Below the pieces are notes generated by a model, which did not search any database, was not told where the DNA came from, and worked only from the letters and a program-made list of their open reading frames with translations. A stretch of 64,000 bases of DNA from Rhabdaerophilum sp. SD176 (lineage in GTDB: Bacteria; Pseudomonadota; Alphaproteobacteria; Rhizobiales; Beijerinckiaceae), in contig NZ_JARJNS010000003.1 of assembly GCF_030143245.1 (NCBI RefSeq), positions 310,001 through 374,000 of the forward strand. The letters are read 5' to 3'. Below are positions 28,637 through 37,547 of this stretch, one piece after another (positions within the stretch are counted from its first letter, which is position 1; the number at the start of each line of letters is the position of its first letter). A program made the position numbers and the translations under genes.

Positions 28637-29532
28637 CCGAGAAACACCTTGAGCGCGGCCAGCGTATCCGTCGGGTTCTCCTCTGGCAGGAAGTGGCCGG
28701 CCCGGACCGGCGCGCCCGTCGCCCTCGGCGCGAAGGCTTTCCACGCGTCGAGCGGCGAGGATCCGGCGGCGGGAATGCCGACCTCGCCCCAGAGCACGAG
28801 GACGGGGCAATCGATCTGAGCGCCAGCCTGCCGGCTTGCCTCGTCATGGTCGACATCGATCGTCGCCCCGGCGCGGTAATCCTCGCAGCAGGCATGGATC
28901 CGCGACGGGTCGTTGAAGAAGGCGCGGTAATGACGCAGCGCCCGGCTGTCGAAGGCGGAAAGGTCCTTCGCGGCCGTCCAGCTCGCGAGCGTATGCTCCA
29001 GCCATTCTGTCGGTGCCTTGGCGATCAGGGTTTCCGGCATCGGTTCGGGCTGGGCGAGGAAGCTCCAGTGGTAGACCTGCATGGCCCGGCGGGCATCCAT
29101 CCGCTCCCACATGGCGAGCGTGGGGATGATGTCGAGCAGCGCGAGATGCGTCAGCCGGCCCGGATGATCGAGAGCCAGCCGATAGCTGACCCGCGCGCCG
29201 CGATCATGCCCGACCAGTGCGAAACGCGTATGGCCAAGCTGGTCGATCACCGCCAGGACATCCTCGGCCATGGCCCGCTTGGAATAGGCCTCGTGCGGCG
29301 GGCCACCGCGCGGGGCGGTCGACCAGCCATAGCCCCGCAGATCCATCGCGATGACCTGATGCGTCTTCGCGAGTTCCGGCGCCATCCGGTGCCAGATCAC
29401 ATGCGTCTGCGGAAAGCCGTGCAGCAGCACAAGCGGCGGGCCCTTGCCGCCGACCCGGGCGAAGACCTGTCCTTCGCGGGTGGGGAAATAACGGCTTTCG
29501 AAGCCGGGAAACAGATCCGCCGGATCGCTCAT
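28633..29532 (-). CDS. Fluoroacetate/haloacetate dehalogenase-like alpha/beta hydrolase
   Basis: Alpha/beta hydrolase of 299 residues with an aspartate nucleophile, closely resembling the Rhodopseudomonas palustris fluoroacetate dehalogenase RPA1163. Every residue known to matter there is present at the same number: nucleophile D110 (GHDRGAR), R111 and R114 that hold the carboxylate, D134 (LLDIIP), H155-W156 (YHWSFLAQP) and Y219 (EDYRAG) that cradle the halide, and H280 (AGHFLPEE). This predicts hydrolysis of a C-F or C-Cl bond in 2-haloacids. It is not an epoxide hydrolase, which would need two lid tyrosines. Coupled to a patatin gene. Confidence 0.88.
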   Translation of the reverse strand: MSDPADLFPGFESRYFPTREGQVFARVGGKGPPLVLLHGFPQTHVIWHRMAPELAKTHQVIAMDLRGYGWSTAPRGGPPHEAYSKRAMAEDVLAVIDQLGHTRFALVGHDRGARVSYRLALDHPGRLTHLALLDIIPTLAMWERMDARRAMQVYHWSFLAQPEPMPETLIAKAPTEWLEHTLASWTAAKDLSAFDSRALRHYRAFFNDPSRIHACCEDYRAGATIDVDHDEASRQAGAQIDCPVLVLWGEVGIPAAGSSPLDAWKAFAPRATGAPVRAGHFLPEENPTDTLAALKVFLG

Positions 29533-29544
29533 GCTGCTGCTCCC

Positions 29545-30819
29545 TCAGCCCTGCCCGAGCCGCGCCAGCCCGCGGGCGGCGATATCGCGCCGGCAGAAGC
29601 CTTCTGGCCAGTCGATTGCATCCACCGCCGCATAGGCACGGTCGCGCGCTTCCCGGAGCGTGGTTCCTGTTGCAGCCACGGTCAAGACCCGGCCGCCATG
29701 GCTGGTCACCTCGCCACCGACCGCCTTCGTCCCGGCATGGAAAATCGTGACGCCGGGCAGGGTGCCGGCCTTGTCGAGGCCCCGGATCACGCTGCCTTTC
29801 GCATAATCGCCCGGATAACCCCTGGCTGCCATGACAACGCCGACAGCATGGCTGGCGGCGAGCGTCACGCTCACCCGGTCCAGAGCGCCGGTCGCAGCGG
29901 CATGCAGCACCTGCACGAGGTCGCCCTCGAAGCGGAGCATCAGCGCCTGGCATTCGGGATCGCCGAAGCGGCAATTATACTCGATGAGCTTGGGGCCCTC
30001 GCTCGTCAGCATCAGCCCGGCGAAGAGCACGCCGCGATAGGGCATGCCCCGCCGCACCATTTCCCGGGCGGTCGGGAGGATGATCCGCGCGAGCGTCTCG
30101 GCTTCCAGAGCCCCGGTGAAGACCGGCGCGGGCGAATAGGCACCCATGCCGCCGGTATTCGGGCCCTTGTCGCCATCGAAGACGCGCTTGTGGTCCTGCG
30201 CCGAGCCGAAGGGCACTACGGTCTCGCCATCGATCAGGCAGAAGAAGCTCGCTTCCTCGCCTTCCATCATCTCCTCGATCACCACCTTGGCGGCCGGCTC
30301 GTTGGCATAGAGCGCTGCGATGGCCTCTTCTGCTTCGGCAAGGCTGGCGGCGACGGTGACACCCTTGCCGGCCATCAGCCCGTCATATTTCACCACGATT
30401 GGCGCGCCTTTTTCGCGGAGATAGGCGAGAGCGCCGGCATGGTCGGTGAAGGTCGCATAGGCGGCGGTCGGGATGCCGGCCGCAACGCAGACCGATTTGG
30501 TGAAGTCCTTCGAGCCCTCGAGCTGCGCTGCTGCTTTCGAGGGTCCGAACACCGCGAAACCTGCAGCGGCGAGATCATCTGCCAGGCCGGCCACCAGAGG
30601 CGCTTCCGGGCCCACCACGACGAGGTCGATCGCTTCCGTGCGGCAGAGGTCGAGAATCGCGGCGTGATCGGCGAGGGCAATGCCGGAAACGAGCTGCCCC
30701 TCGCGGGCCATGCCGTCATTCCCCGGCAGGATGAAGAGCTGCGTCAGCGATGCGGATCGCGAAAGCGCCAGCGCGAGGGCATGCTCGCGGCCACCGCTGC
30801 CGAGAAGAAGAACCTTCAT
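29545..30819 (-). CDS. purD: Phosphoribosylamine--glycine ligase
   Basis: GARS of de novo purine synthesis, ATP-grasp fold, 424 residues. It begins [20 protein letters not shown], has the ATP-grasp region ([20 protein letters not shown], then [18 protein letters not shown]), the [13 protein letters not shown] loop, and the C-terminal [16 protein letters not shown]. The start at 30819 is fixed by the family N-terminus; AGAGGG lies upstream. It is divergent from xseA. The dehalogenase-like gene starts 13 bases after its stop. Confidence 0.96.
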   Translation of the reverse strand: MKVLLLGSGGREHALALALSRSASLTQLFILPGNDGMAREGQLVSGIALADHAAILDLCRTEAIDLVVVGPEAPLVAGLADDLAAAGFAVFGPSKAAAQLEGSKDFTKSVCVAAGIPTAAYATFTDHAGALAYLREKGAPIVVKYDGLMAGKGVTVAASLAEAEEAIAALYANEPAAKVVIEEMMEGEEASFFCLIDGETVVPFGSAQDHKRVFDGDKGPNTGGMGAYSPAPVFTGALEAETLARIILPTAREMVRRGMPYRGVLFAGLMLTSEGPKLIEYNCRFGDPECQALMLRFEGDLVQVLHAAATGALDRVSVTLAASHAVGVVMAARGYPGDYAKGSVIRGLDKAGTLPGVTIFHAGTKAVGGEVTSHGGRVLTVAATGTTLREARDRAYAAVDAIDWPEGFCRRDIAARGLARLGQG

Positions 30820-30912
30820 GATAACCCTCTGACTATGTGAGTTGCGGAAAACCGGGTCCCGCAACGCAACAGGGCTGTAGCATCCCTCGCCGCCGATCTC
30901 TACACTCGGCGC

Positions 30913-32478
30913 ATGGATCAGCCGGTCACCAATACTCCCGAATTGTCGGTCTCCGAACTGGCCGGCGCCCTGAAGCGCACCATCGAGGATGCGTTCGGGC
31001 AGGTGCGCCTGCGCGGCGAGATTTCCGGCTATCGCGGGCCGCATTCCTCCGGCCATGTCTATTTCTCGCTGAAGGACCAGAACGCGAAGATCGACGCCGT
31101 GATCTGGAAGGGCGTGTTCTCGCGAATCAAGTTCCGCCCGGAGGACGGGCTGGAAGTCGTGGCGATCGGCCGGATCACCACCTTCCCGGGCAAATCGAGC
31201 TACCAGATCATCATCGAGCAGATGGAGCCGGCCGGCGTGGGCGCGCTGATGGCGCTGCTGGAGGAACGCCGCCGCAAGCTGCAGGGCGAGGGGCTGTTCG
31301 ATTCTGCCCGGAAACGGGCCTTGCCCTATCTGCCGCAGGTGATCGGCATCGTCACCTCGCCAACCGGCGCCGTGATCCGCGACATGATCCACCGCCTGTC
31401 GGACCGTTTCCCTTGCACGGTGCTGGTCTGGCCGGTGCGCGTTCAGGGCGAGGGCAGTGCGGCCGAGGTGGCCGCTGGCATTCGCGGCTTCAACGCCATC
31501 GGCGAGGAGGATGAACTGCCTCGCCCCGATGTGCTGGTTGTTGCACGCGGCGGCGGCTCGCTGGAAGATCTCTGGAGCTTCAACGAGGAAATCGTCGTCC
31601 GCGCCGGAGCCGAAAGCACCATCCCGCTGGTTTCCGCCATCGGCCATGAGACGGACTGGACCCTGCTCGATCTCGTTGCAGATATCCGCGCCCCGACGCC
31701 GACAGCGGCGGCCGAGATGGTTGTCCCCGTCCGGGCTGACCTACTGGCCGATCTGCGGGATCGCGCCGCCCGGCTGGCCGGCTCGATGGCGCGGGGGCAG
31801 GACCGCCGCCGACGTGACCTCGCCAACCTCGCCCGGGCCATGGGCTCCGCCGAACGCCTGCTCGAAAACCCGGCGCAGCGGCTCGACCGCGCGATCCTCC
31901 GGCTCGACAATGCGCTCCGCGCCGCGCGGGACCGCCGTTCTGTCCTGCTGGCCAATCTCGCCCGCAGGCTCGGCGCCCAGAAACCCGAGGCGCGGCTTGC
32001 CCGCTTCCGCGAACGGATCGCCGGCCTCGGCGAGCGGCTGCGCGGCATCGGGCAGCGCCAGCCGGCGGAACGGCTGCAGCGGCTCGACCAGCTGGAAAAG
32101 CGGCTCCGTCAGGCCATGCTGACGACGCATCAGCGCGAAACGCGTGAAATCGTCCGGCGGAAGGAGATCCTGGCTTCGCTGGCCCGGCGCCTTCCCCATG
32201 CCATGGAGGCCCGGGGGAAGGTGCGGAAAGCCGCCCTTGAGGCGCAGGCCAAGCTGCTGGACTCGTTGGCCTACAAGAATGTCCTCGCGCGCGGCTATGC
32301 CGTGATCCGGCAGGAGGACCGCATTCTCAGCCGCCGCGAGGGGCTGGAAGCCGGGCAGGCTGTCTCGATCGAGTTCGCCGATGGCCGGATCGAGGCCGTC
32401 ACAGGCGCCGGCGGTGCCCCAGCGCCCCGGCCCGCCCGGAAGCCAGCGCCCGGCGGCGGGCAGGGCTCGCTGTTTTGA
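30913..32478 (+). CDS. xseA: Exodeoxyribonuclease VII large subunit
   Basis: Large subunit of the bidirectional single-strand exonuclease, 521 residues. It has the N-terminal OB fold (LRGEISGYRGPHSSGHVYFS), the catalytic core (LPQVIGIVTSPTGAVIRDM, DVLVVARGGGSLEDLWSFNE, SAIGHETDWTLLDLVADIRA), a long arginine-rich coiled-coil region (about 280-450) and a C-terminal segment with YAVIRQEDRILSR. A proline-rich tail ends the protein. The small subunit gene is not in the window. Confidence 0.96.
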   Translation: MDQPVTNTPELSVSELAGALKRTIEDAFGQVRLRGEISGYRGPHSSGHVYFSLKDQNAKIDAVIWKGVFSRIKFRPEDGLEVVAIGRITTFPGKSSYQIIIEQMEPAGVGALMALLEERRRKLQGEGLFDSARKRALPYLPQVIGIVTSPTGAVIRDMIHRLSDRFPCTVLVWPVRVQGEGSAAEVAAGIRGFNAIGEEDELPRPDVLVVARGGGSLEDLWSFNEEIVVRAGAESTIPLVSAIGHETDWTLLDLVADIRAPTPTAAAEMVVPVRADLLADLRDRAARLAGSMARGQDRRRRDLANLARAMGSAERLLENPAQRLDRAILRLDNALRAARDRRSVLLANLARRLGAQKPEARLARFRERIAGLGERLRGIGQRQPAERLQRLDQLEKRLRQAMLTTHQRETREIVRRKEILASLARRLPHAMEARGKVRKAALEAQAKLLDSLAYKNVLARGYAVIRQEDRILSRREGLEAGQAVSIEFADGRIEAVTGAGGAPAPRPARKPAPGGGQGSLF

Positions 32479-32544
32479 CGGATCGCGGAGGTTGAAGGGG
32501 ATGCCGCCAGACATTATGACCTCCGCATCAACGGAGAGTGCCTG

Positions 32545-32778
32545 ATGGTCAAACTTGCATCCGGATCTGCTGGCCCGGCCCTCGGCACGGAAGCCCTTCT
32601 GGAATATTCCGACAGTGACTACCGCATCCTGCGGCAGGGCACCTTCGTGCGGTGCGGGGTCACCGGCGCGCCGATCCCGCTGGAGGATTTGCGCTACTGG
32701 AGCGCCGAACGGCAGGAGGCCTATGCCGGGCCGGAAGCGGTGCTCACCCGGCTGCGGGCCGAATCGAAGGCCCGGTAA
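32545..32778 (+). CDS. DUF2093 family protein
   Basis: Small alphaproteobacterial protein of 77 residues of the DUF2093 family: LEYSDSDYRILRQGTFVRCGVTGAPIPLEDLRYWS, with one conserved cysteine. It commonly sits beside xseA and lpxK in this order, as here. Its last 58 bases overlap the end of lpxK on the opposite strand. Function unknown. Confidence 0.88.
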   Translation: MVKLASGSAGPALGTEALLEYSDSDYRILRQGTFVRCGVTGAPIPLEDLRYWSAERQEAYAGPEAVLTRLRAESKAR

Positions 32779-33737
32779 AACCAGTCGAAAAAGGCCGGTT
32801 CGGGTTCAAGCCGCACCGCCACCACATGGCTTGCCGCAGCCAGCGCCCGCAGGGCCGGGTCGCCCGTCAGGCGCGCCGCATCCTTCTCTGTCGTGACGAG
32901 AACGAGGCCGGCTTCCGCCGCCTCGGCGATCAGCCGCCCGGCCTCGGCAGGCGTGAAGGCATGATGGTCCGGGAAATCGGCCACCGCGGCCACCATGATC
33001 CCGGCAGCTTCGAGTGTCGCATGGAATTTGCCGGGGCGCGCCAGCCCGCAATAGGCCAGCACTTTTCGGCCGACCAAAGCGGTCAGGTCGTCGGCAGGAA
33101 CGATCTGCGCCCGGAAGAGCGGAAGGCCCGGCGGCACCGCATCAGGGATCGGCCCTTCGCCGACCAGCAGCGCCGCATGGACCGACTTCGCCATGGCCGC
33201 AACGGGAGCCCGCAGCGGGCCGGCCGGCAGGCAGGCGCCATTGCCGAACCCGAAGCCGGCATCGATCACCGCGAGCGAGATATCCTTCACCAGCGCCGGG
33301 TTCTGCAAGGCATCGTCCAGCAGCAGGCAACCCGCCCCGGCGCCGAGCGCAGCCTCCGCGCCGGCGCGCCGGTCCCGGGCGACGATGGTCGGCGCAGCCC
33401 GCGCCAGAAGCAAAGGCTCGTCGCCCACATCCCGCGCGGCATGCTGCCCCGGCTCGACGAGGGCCGGCCCCGCCATCTGCCCGCCATAGCCGCGTGTCAG
33501 AAGGAACGGGCGCTCCCCCCTGTTGGTCAGCGCTTCCGCAAGCGCGAGTGTCGTCGGCGTCTTGCCGCCACCACCGACGGTGAAATTGCCGATCGAAACA
33601 ACCGGCACCGGCGCCCGCCAGCCTGGTCGGCGGAGGCGGTGGAGCGTCAGCCGCCCATAAAGCCAGCCGAGAGGCGCCAGCATCACCCGCCACAGCCGGT
33701 TTCCGTCTCGCGACCAGAAACGCGGCTGGCGCATCAT
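32721..33737 (-). CDS. lpxK: Tetraacyldisaccharide 4'-kinase
   Basis: Membrane-associated P-loop kinase that phosphorylates the lipid A disaccharide at position 4', 338 residues. It has an N-terminal amphipathic/hydrophobic segment, the Walker A motif NFTVGGGGKTPT (about 51-62), LLTRGYGG, and the DDALQNPAL segment that replaces the common DDG(F/M)Q(H/N) motif. The start overlaps the waaA stop by four bases. The C-terminus overlaps the convergent DUF2093 gene by 58 bp, which may mean the last residues are dispensable. Part of a lipid A/Kdo operon. Confidence 0.94.
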   Translation of the reverse strand: MMRQPRFWSRDGNRLWRVMLAPLGWLYGRLTLHRLRRPGWRAPVPVVSIGNFTVGGGGKTPTTLALAEALTNRGERPFLLTRGYGGQMAGPALVEPGQHAARDVGDEPLLLARAAPTIVARDRRAGAEAALGAGAGCLLLDDALQNPALVKDISLAVIDAGFGFGNGACLPAGPLRAPVAAMAKSVHAALLVGEGPIPDAVPPGLPLFRAQIVPADDLTALVGRKVLAYCGLARPGKFHATLEAAGIMVAAVADFPDHHAFTPAEAGRLIAEAAEAGLVLVTTEKDAARLTGDPALRALAAASHVVAVRLEPEPAFFDWFYRAFDSARSRVSTASGPA

Positions 33738-35059
33738 GGGGCGCGGTCCTTCGCGGCAATCAGCGGCATGATCGCCGCCCAGCAGCGATCCAGCGCGCCC
33801 TCATGCGCGGCGACAAAAGCGCGGGCCTGCCGCCCCAGCGCCTCGCGCGCCTCGGCATCGCGCATCAGCCGCGAGGCAGCCCGGCCCAGAGCACGCGCAT
33901 CCTCCACCGCAATGGCGGCACCCTTCTCGTCCAGTTCCGAATAGATCTCGATGAAATTGGAGAAGAGCGGTCCGTGCAGGATCGGCACACCGAACTTGGC
34001 CGGCTCGATCGGATTGTGGCCGCCGACCGGCACAAAGGTTCCGCCGACGAAAACCACCCGCGCCAGCGCATAGAACAGCCCGAGTTCGCCGAGGGTATCG
34101 GCGATATAGACGGTCGTCATGTCGTCAGGCTGTTGTCCGGCGCTGCGCAGGAGCGAGCGCATACCGCCCCGCGCTGCCATCTCGGCGATTTCCGCACCGC
34201 GCTCGGGATGGCGCGGCACGAGAATGGTCAGAAGCTCGGGTACCTGATCGCGGATGACGGCCGAGGCCTCGAGAACCGTCATCTCCTCGTCCGGATGGGT
34301 GGAAGCGGCCAGCAGCACCGGCCGGTTGTCGATGCGCTGGCGCAGGGTCTCGAGATCATCTTGATCGAGCGGCAGCGGAGGCACGTCGAATTTCAGGTTG
34401 CCACCCATCTCTGCCGGCGCACCGAGGGCGGCAAAGCGTTCTGCATCGGCGGCGCTCTGCGCGAAGCAGAAGGCCAGCCCGCCCAGCAGGGCCCGCACGG
34501 CGCCGGGCATGCGCTGCCAGCGCGCGAAGGAGCGTGCCGACATCCGGGCATTCACCCAGCCCATCGGAATGCCGCGGGAACGGGTTTCCATGATGAGGTT
34601 GGGCCAGATTTCGCTCTCGCAGATCACGGCCAGATCCGGCTTCCAGTGGTCGAGGAAGCGCCGCGCCGCACCGGGTCCATCCATCGGCACAAACTGATGG
34701 ATGCTGCCCTGAGGCAGGCGTTCCGCCGCCAGTTGCGCCGAGGTCAGCGTGCCGGTCGTCACCAGAGCCGTGACTCCCTCGGCTTCGAGGCGGGCAACGA
34801 GCGGCAGGATCGCCATCGTCTCGCCGACGCTGGCCGCATGGATCCAGACCAGGCGACCCGGCGGGCGTGGCGTTACGGGCCGGCCGAGCCGCTCGTTGAG
34901 GCGGGCGGGATCTTCCTTGCCCTGAGCGAGCCGGCGGCGCAGCAACAAGGGCAGGGCGGGGGAGGCGAGGGCAGAGACCGCCCGGTACGCCAGCAGCGAG
35001 AACGGCCTGCGCCAAGCGCCGGAAGCCGGAGAGACCACTCGGGACATGTTCTGCCTCAA
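33734..35059 (-). CDS. waaA: 3-deoxy-D-manno-octulosonic acid (Kdo) transferase
   Basis: Inner-membrane GT30 enzyme adding Kdo to lipid A precursors, 441 residues. It shows an N-terminal hydrophobic anchor, RLGRPVTPRPPGRLVWIHAASVGE (acceptor-side motif with the catalytic Glu), NWARMSARS-like VNARMSARSFARW, the donor-site FVGGTFVPVGGHNPIEPAKFG, and VLLAASTHPDEE. Start and stop both overlap neighbouring genes by four bases (ATGA), so translation is coupled from the acyltransferase gene through waaA to lpxK. Confidence 0.95.
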   Translation of the reverse strand: MRQNMSRVVSPASGAWRRPFSLLAYRAVSALASPALPLLLRRRLAQGKEDPARLNERLGRPVTPRPPGRLVWIHAASVGETMAILPLVARLEAEGVTALVTTGTLTSAQLAAERLPQGSIHQFVPMDGPGAARRFLDHWKPDLAVICESEIWPNLIMETRSRGIPMGWVNARMSARSFARWQRMPGAVRALLGGLAFCFAQSAADAERFAALGAPAEMGGNLKFDVPPLPLDQDDLETLRQRIDNRPVLLAASTHPDEEMTVLEASAVIRDQVPELLTILVPRHPERGAEIAEMAARGGMRSLLRSAGQQPDDMTTVYIADTLGELGLFYALARVVFVGGTFVPVGGHNPIEPAKFGVPILHGPLFSNFIEIYSELDEKGAAIAVEDARALGRAASRLMRDAEAREALGRQARAFVAAHEGALDRCWAAIMPLIAAKDRAP

Positions 35060-35829
35060 CCGCGCTCGACAGGGTTACTCGCGGCCAGCCTGCGCCGTTC
35101 GGCCCGCGCAGCAAGGATATCCGCGCGGTCCGCTCCCGGATCACGCGAGCCGAGCGTAGCGTAACCGAGCGCATAGATACGGTCGAGTTCCTCCTCCAGC
35201 GCCTGGCGGCGTTGTTCACGGGTCTTCGCATCGGCGTCCTTCGGAACCTCGATCCGCTCGCCGGTGACGATGGCGGTCCGACCGAACGGAAGGCCCAGCG
35301 AGGCTGAATCCCATGACCGGAAATCGATGCGGCGCGAGCAGACAACAGCGATCGGCACGATCGGCCGGGCGGAAAGCTGCGCCAGCGTGATGATGCCTTC
35401 GCCAGCCACGCGCGAGACCTTCGGCACGTCGGCCGTCATCGAGACATGGTCTCCCGCCGCGAGGAGGGAAAGCATCTGCCGGAGCGCCTGGATGCCGCCG
35501 CGCTTGCGCACCTGGTCCTTGCGCTGTGCCCCGGACCCCCGGACAACCAGCATGCCAAGCTTTTCCACGGCCACCGCATTGATCTCGCCATCGCCATGGC
35601 GCGAGATCATCACGTAGCAACGGTCATGCGGGCGCCGGAAGAAGGTCTGCATCAGGTGCTGGCCATGCCAGAACGTGATGATGGTCGGGCTGTGCGCATC
35701 CACTGTGCGCACGGCCTCGTCCGGCAGGAAGATCAGCCGGTTGGTCCGCTTCACGAAGGTCAGGTAGGCGGCCATCAGCGAGCCGATGGTCACCTGGAAG
35801 GCGCGGGAACGCCCGATTGCCCGGAACAT
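35056..35829 (-). CDS. DUF374 lysophospholipid acyltransferase-like protein
   Basis: Protein of 257 residues of the DUF374/LPLAT-like family that lies beside waaA in rhizobia. It has one N-terminal helix (VTIGSLMAAYLTFVKRTNRL), ITFWHGQHLMQTFF with the HxxxxD-like region, and SMTADVPKVSRVAGEGIITLAQ. Suggested roles are acyl transfer to lipid A or lipids, not proven for most members. Stop codon overlaps the waaA start; start codon shares one base with the DUF4170 stop. Confidence 0.88.
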   Translation of the reverse strand: MFRAIGRSRAFQVTIGSLMAAYLTFVKRTNRLIFLPDEAVRTVDAHSPTIITFWHGQHLMQTFFRRPHDRCYVMISRHGDGEINAVAVEKLGMLVVRGSGAQRKDQVRKRGGIQALRQMLSLLAAGDHVSMTADVPKVSRVAGEGIITLAQLSARPIVPIAVVCSRRIDFRSWDSASLGLPFGRTAIVTGERIEVPKDADAKTREQRRQALEEELDRIYALGYATLGSRDPGADRADILAARAERRRLAASNPVERG

Positions 35830-36068
35830 CAGGCAGCGGAATCGGGGTCGAGCAGGCGGTGCATATGGACGATGAAATAGCGCATCTGCGCATTGTCGAC
35901 CGTTGCCTGGGCCTTGGCCTTCCAGGCAACATGCGCGCTCTTGTAGTCGGGAAAGATCCCGACAATATCGAGTTTGGTGAGATCGCGGAATGTCGTGCTG
36001 TCGATGGCTTCCAGCTCCCCGCCAAAGACGAGGTGAAGGAGCTGCTTGCCGCCATTGTCATGGGCCAT
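35829..36068 (-). CDS. DUF4170 family protein
   Basis: Small alphaproteobacterial protein of 79 residues. It starts at 36068 (MAHDNGGKQLLHLVFGGELE) preceded by CAGGAA; the frame extends 11 codons further upstream but the family starts here. It contains KLDIVGIFPDYKSAHVAWKA and ends DNAQMRYFIVHMHRLLDP. Found in this lipid A neighbourhood in related genomes; function unknown. It overlaps the acyltransferase start by one base. Confidence 0.88.
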   Translation of the reverse strand: MAHDNGGKQLLHLVFGGELEAIDSTTFRDLTKLDIVGIFPDYKSAHVAWKAKAQATVDNAQMRYFIVHMHRLLDPDSAA

Positions 36069-36150
36069 GATGTGTTCCTGCCTGAAGCTGCCAGCGGGCA
36101 CATGAAGGGCCGGCGCGGCAGCGAAGAATCCTGCCGCCTTCGATCCTCAA

Positions 36151-36957
36151 TCAGGCGGAGTCAGTCAAGAGTGTCGACCGGATTTTGTCGATCAGTCCGG
36201 TTTCGCCCGCCATCAGTGGCGGCAATGTGCGCCCTGCCAGTTCATAGGTGAGGGGTTGCCCGTCGATCCGTTCAAGGCTGCCGCCGCATTCGGCGAGGAT
36301 CGCGTGGGCGGCGGCGATGTCCCAGTCATGCCCGCCGGCCCGCGCCAGCGCGAGATCGGCCTGCCCCTTGACCGGCGCAAGCAGGCGATGGGCCAGTGCC
36401 GGCACGGCGGCTGCCTGTTCGAGCGGCTGGCCGATGCGGCCGGCGAGGAAATCCAGCGCGCCGCGCGGCCCGGTTGCCCGCAGGGGCCCCGCGGGCGAAG
36501 GAATCGCACCCAGAGGCTCGCCGTTGAGCCAGGCCCCGCCACCGCGCCAGGCCGAGAAAACCTGCTGCCGCGCCGGCACGGCCAGAACCCCCGCCACAGG
36601 AACACCGCCGGCAACCACCCCGATGACGACGCACCAGGCCTCGCCGCCTTCCAGGAAATCCCGCGTGCCATCGATCGGATCGACCACATAGGCCGCCTCC
36701 CGGGTGCCCTGCCAGCTCTCCGGCTGCTCCTCGGAATGGTAGGCCAGCGGCACGCCGCGCGGCAGCCTTTCGGCGAGGAAGGCATCCACGGCCAGATCTG
36801 CGCCGGTCACCGGTGAACCGCCCTCCTTCCAGCTGATCTCGGCGGAAGTGCGCCGGCCTGGCCTGTAATCGGCCATTGCGATCGCGGACGCTTCCGCGAT
36901 CACCGCCAGGAGGTGCCGATGCAGGGCGGCGAGGTCGGTCGAAGCGGGGCCAGCCAT
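36151..36957 (-). CDS. 3'(2'),5'-bisphosphate nucleotidase / inositol monophosphatase family (CysQ-type)
   Basis: Mg-dependent, lithium-sensitive-type phosphatase of 268 residues. Metal ligands are in YHSEEQPES (Glu), VDPIDGTRDFLEG (Asp-Pro-Ile-Asp-Gly-Thr) and GHDWDIAAAHAILAECGG (late Asp). Candidates are CysQ (PAP to AMP in sulphate assimilation) or inositol monophosphatase; CysQ is favoured by the short form and context, as in other rhizobia. Separated by 5 bases from a MAPEG gene upstream and by about 80 bp from DUF4170. Confidence 0.87.
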   Translation of the reverse strand: MAGPASTDLAALHRHLLAVIAEASAIAMADYRPGRRTSAEISWKEGGSPVTGADLAVDAFLAERLPRGVPLAYHSEEQPESWQGTREAAYVVDPIDGTRDFLEGGEAWCVVIGVVAGGVPVAGVLAVPARQQVFSAWRGGGAWLNGEPLGAIPSPAGPLRATGPRGALDFLAGRIGQPLEQAAAVPALAHRLLAPVKGQADLALARAGGHDWDIAAAHAILAECGGSLERIDGQPLTYELAGRTLPPLMAGETGLIDKIRSTLLTDSA

Positions 36958-36962
36958 CCGCG

Positions 36963-37382
36963 TCAGGCCCAGGCGAGCCAGAGCAGGGCCAGCGCCCCGA
37001 GAATGAGTGTGGTGAAGGTGATGATCATCCCGGCCATGCGGCCGAAACTGACGCCGGAGCTCTGGCTCAGCCCGATGGCATGCAGCGTTCGGCCGGTCAC
37101 CGAGGCAACCCCGGCCACATGGATCATCCAGTCCTTCGCGCCCAGCAGCGGCAGCAGGATCAGGATCGCGATCAGCAGCGGCGCGTACTCGCTGAAATTC
37201 CCGTGGCAGCGAATGCGCTTCATCAATTGCCGGTCGTTGCCGTCGCCAATGCCGATCTTCTGCGAGCGCCTGACAAGGATGACGCGGACCGCCAGCACGA
37301 AGCCGAGCAGGATCAGCAGGGCGACGTAAGTCGCGGCGACGCCGATTTCCCGGCCTTCGCCAATTTTCATCAGGGATTCCAT
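36963..37382 (-). CDS. MAPEG family membrane protein
   Basis: Four-helix membrane protein of 139 residues of the MAPEG superfamily (membrane-associated eicosanoid/glutathione metabolism). It has VAATYVALLILLGFVLAVRVILVRR, then the family signature around RIRCHGNFSEYAPLLIAILI, then two more helices. The RxxxNxxE-like RCHGNFSEY region is the likely glutathione-binding part. Start at 37382, or four codons later. Divergent from the KefB-type antiporter gene; gshA is encoded elsewhere in the window. Confidence 0.85.
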   Translation of the reverse strand: MESLMKIGEGREIGVAATYVALLILLGFVLAVRVILVRRSQKIGIGDGNDRQLMKRIRCHGNFSEYAPLLIAILILLPLLGAKDWMIHVAGVASVTGRTLHAIGLSQSSGVSFGRMAGMIITFTTLILGALALLWLAWA

Positions 37383-37418
37383 GGTGCGCTGGACCTTCTT
37401 TGGTTTCGCATCGATCTC

Positions 37419-37434
37419 ATCAAGGAAACTTGAT
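37419..37434. promoter_or_regulatory. Inverted repeat between the MAPEG and antiporter genes
   Basis: ATCAAG (37419-37424) and CTTGAT (37429-37434) are perfect arms around GAAA in the 165-bp divergent gap. It is a candidate operator for either gene; the regulator is unknown. Confidence 0.3.
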
Positions 37435-37547
37435 TGATGCTTGGGATAGAGCCTTCCTCGGTGTATCGCAATTCCGGAACGCACCCTTACATTGGGGAAA
37501 CCATCCAGATCGGCCAAGGCCGATGATTCTCCCGGAGTCCCGCGCCC

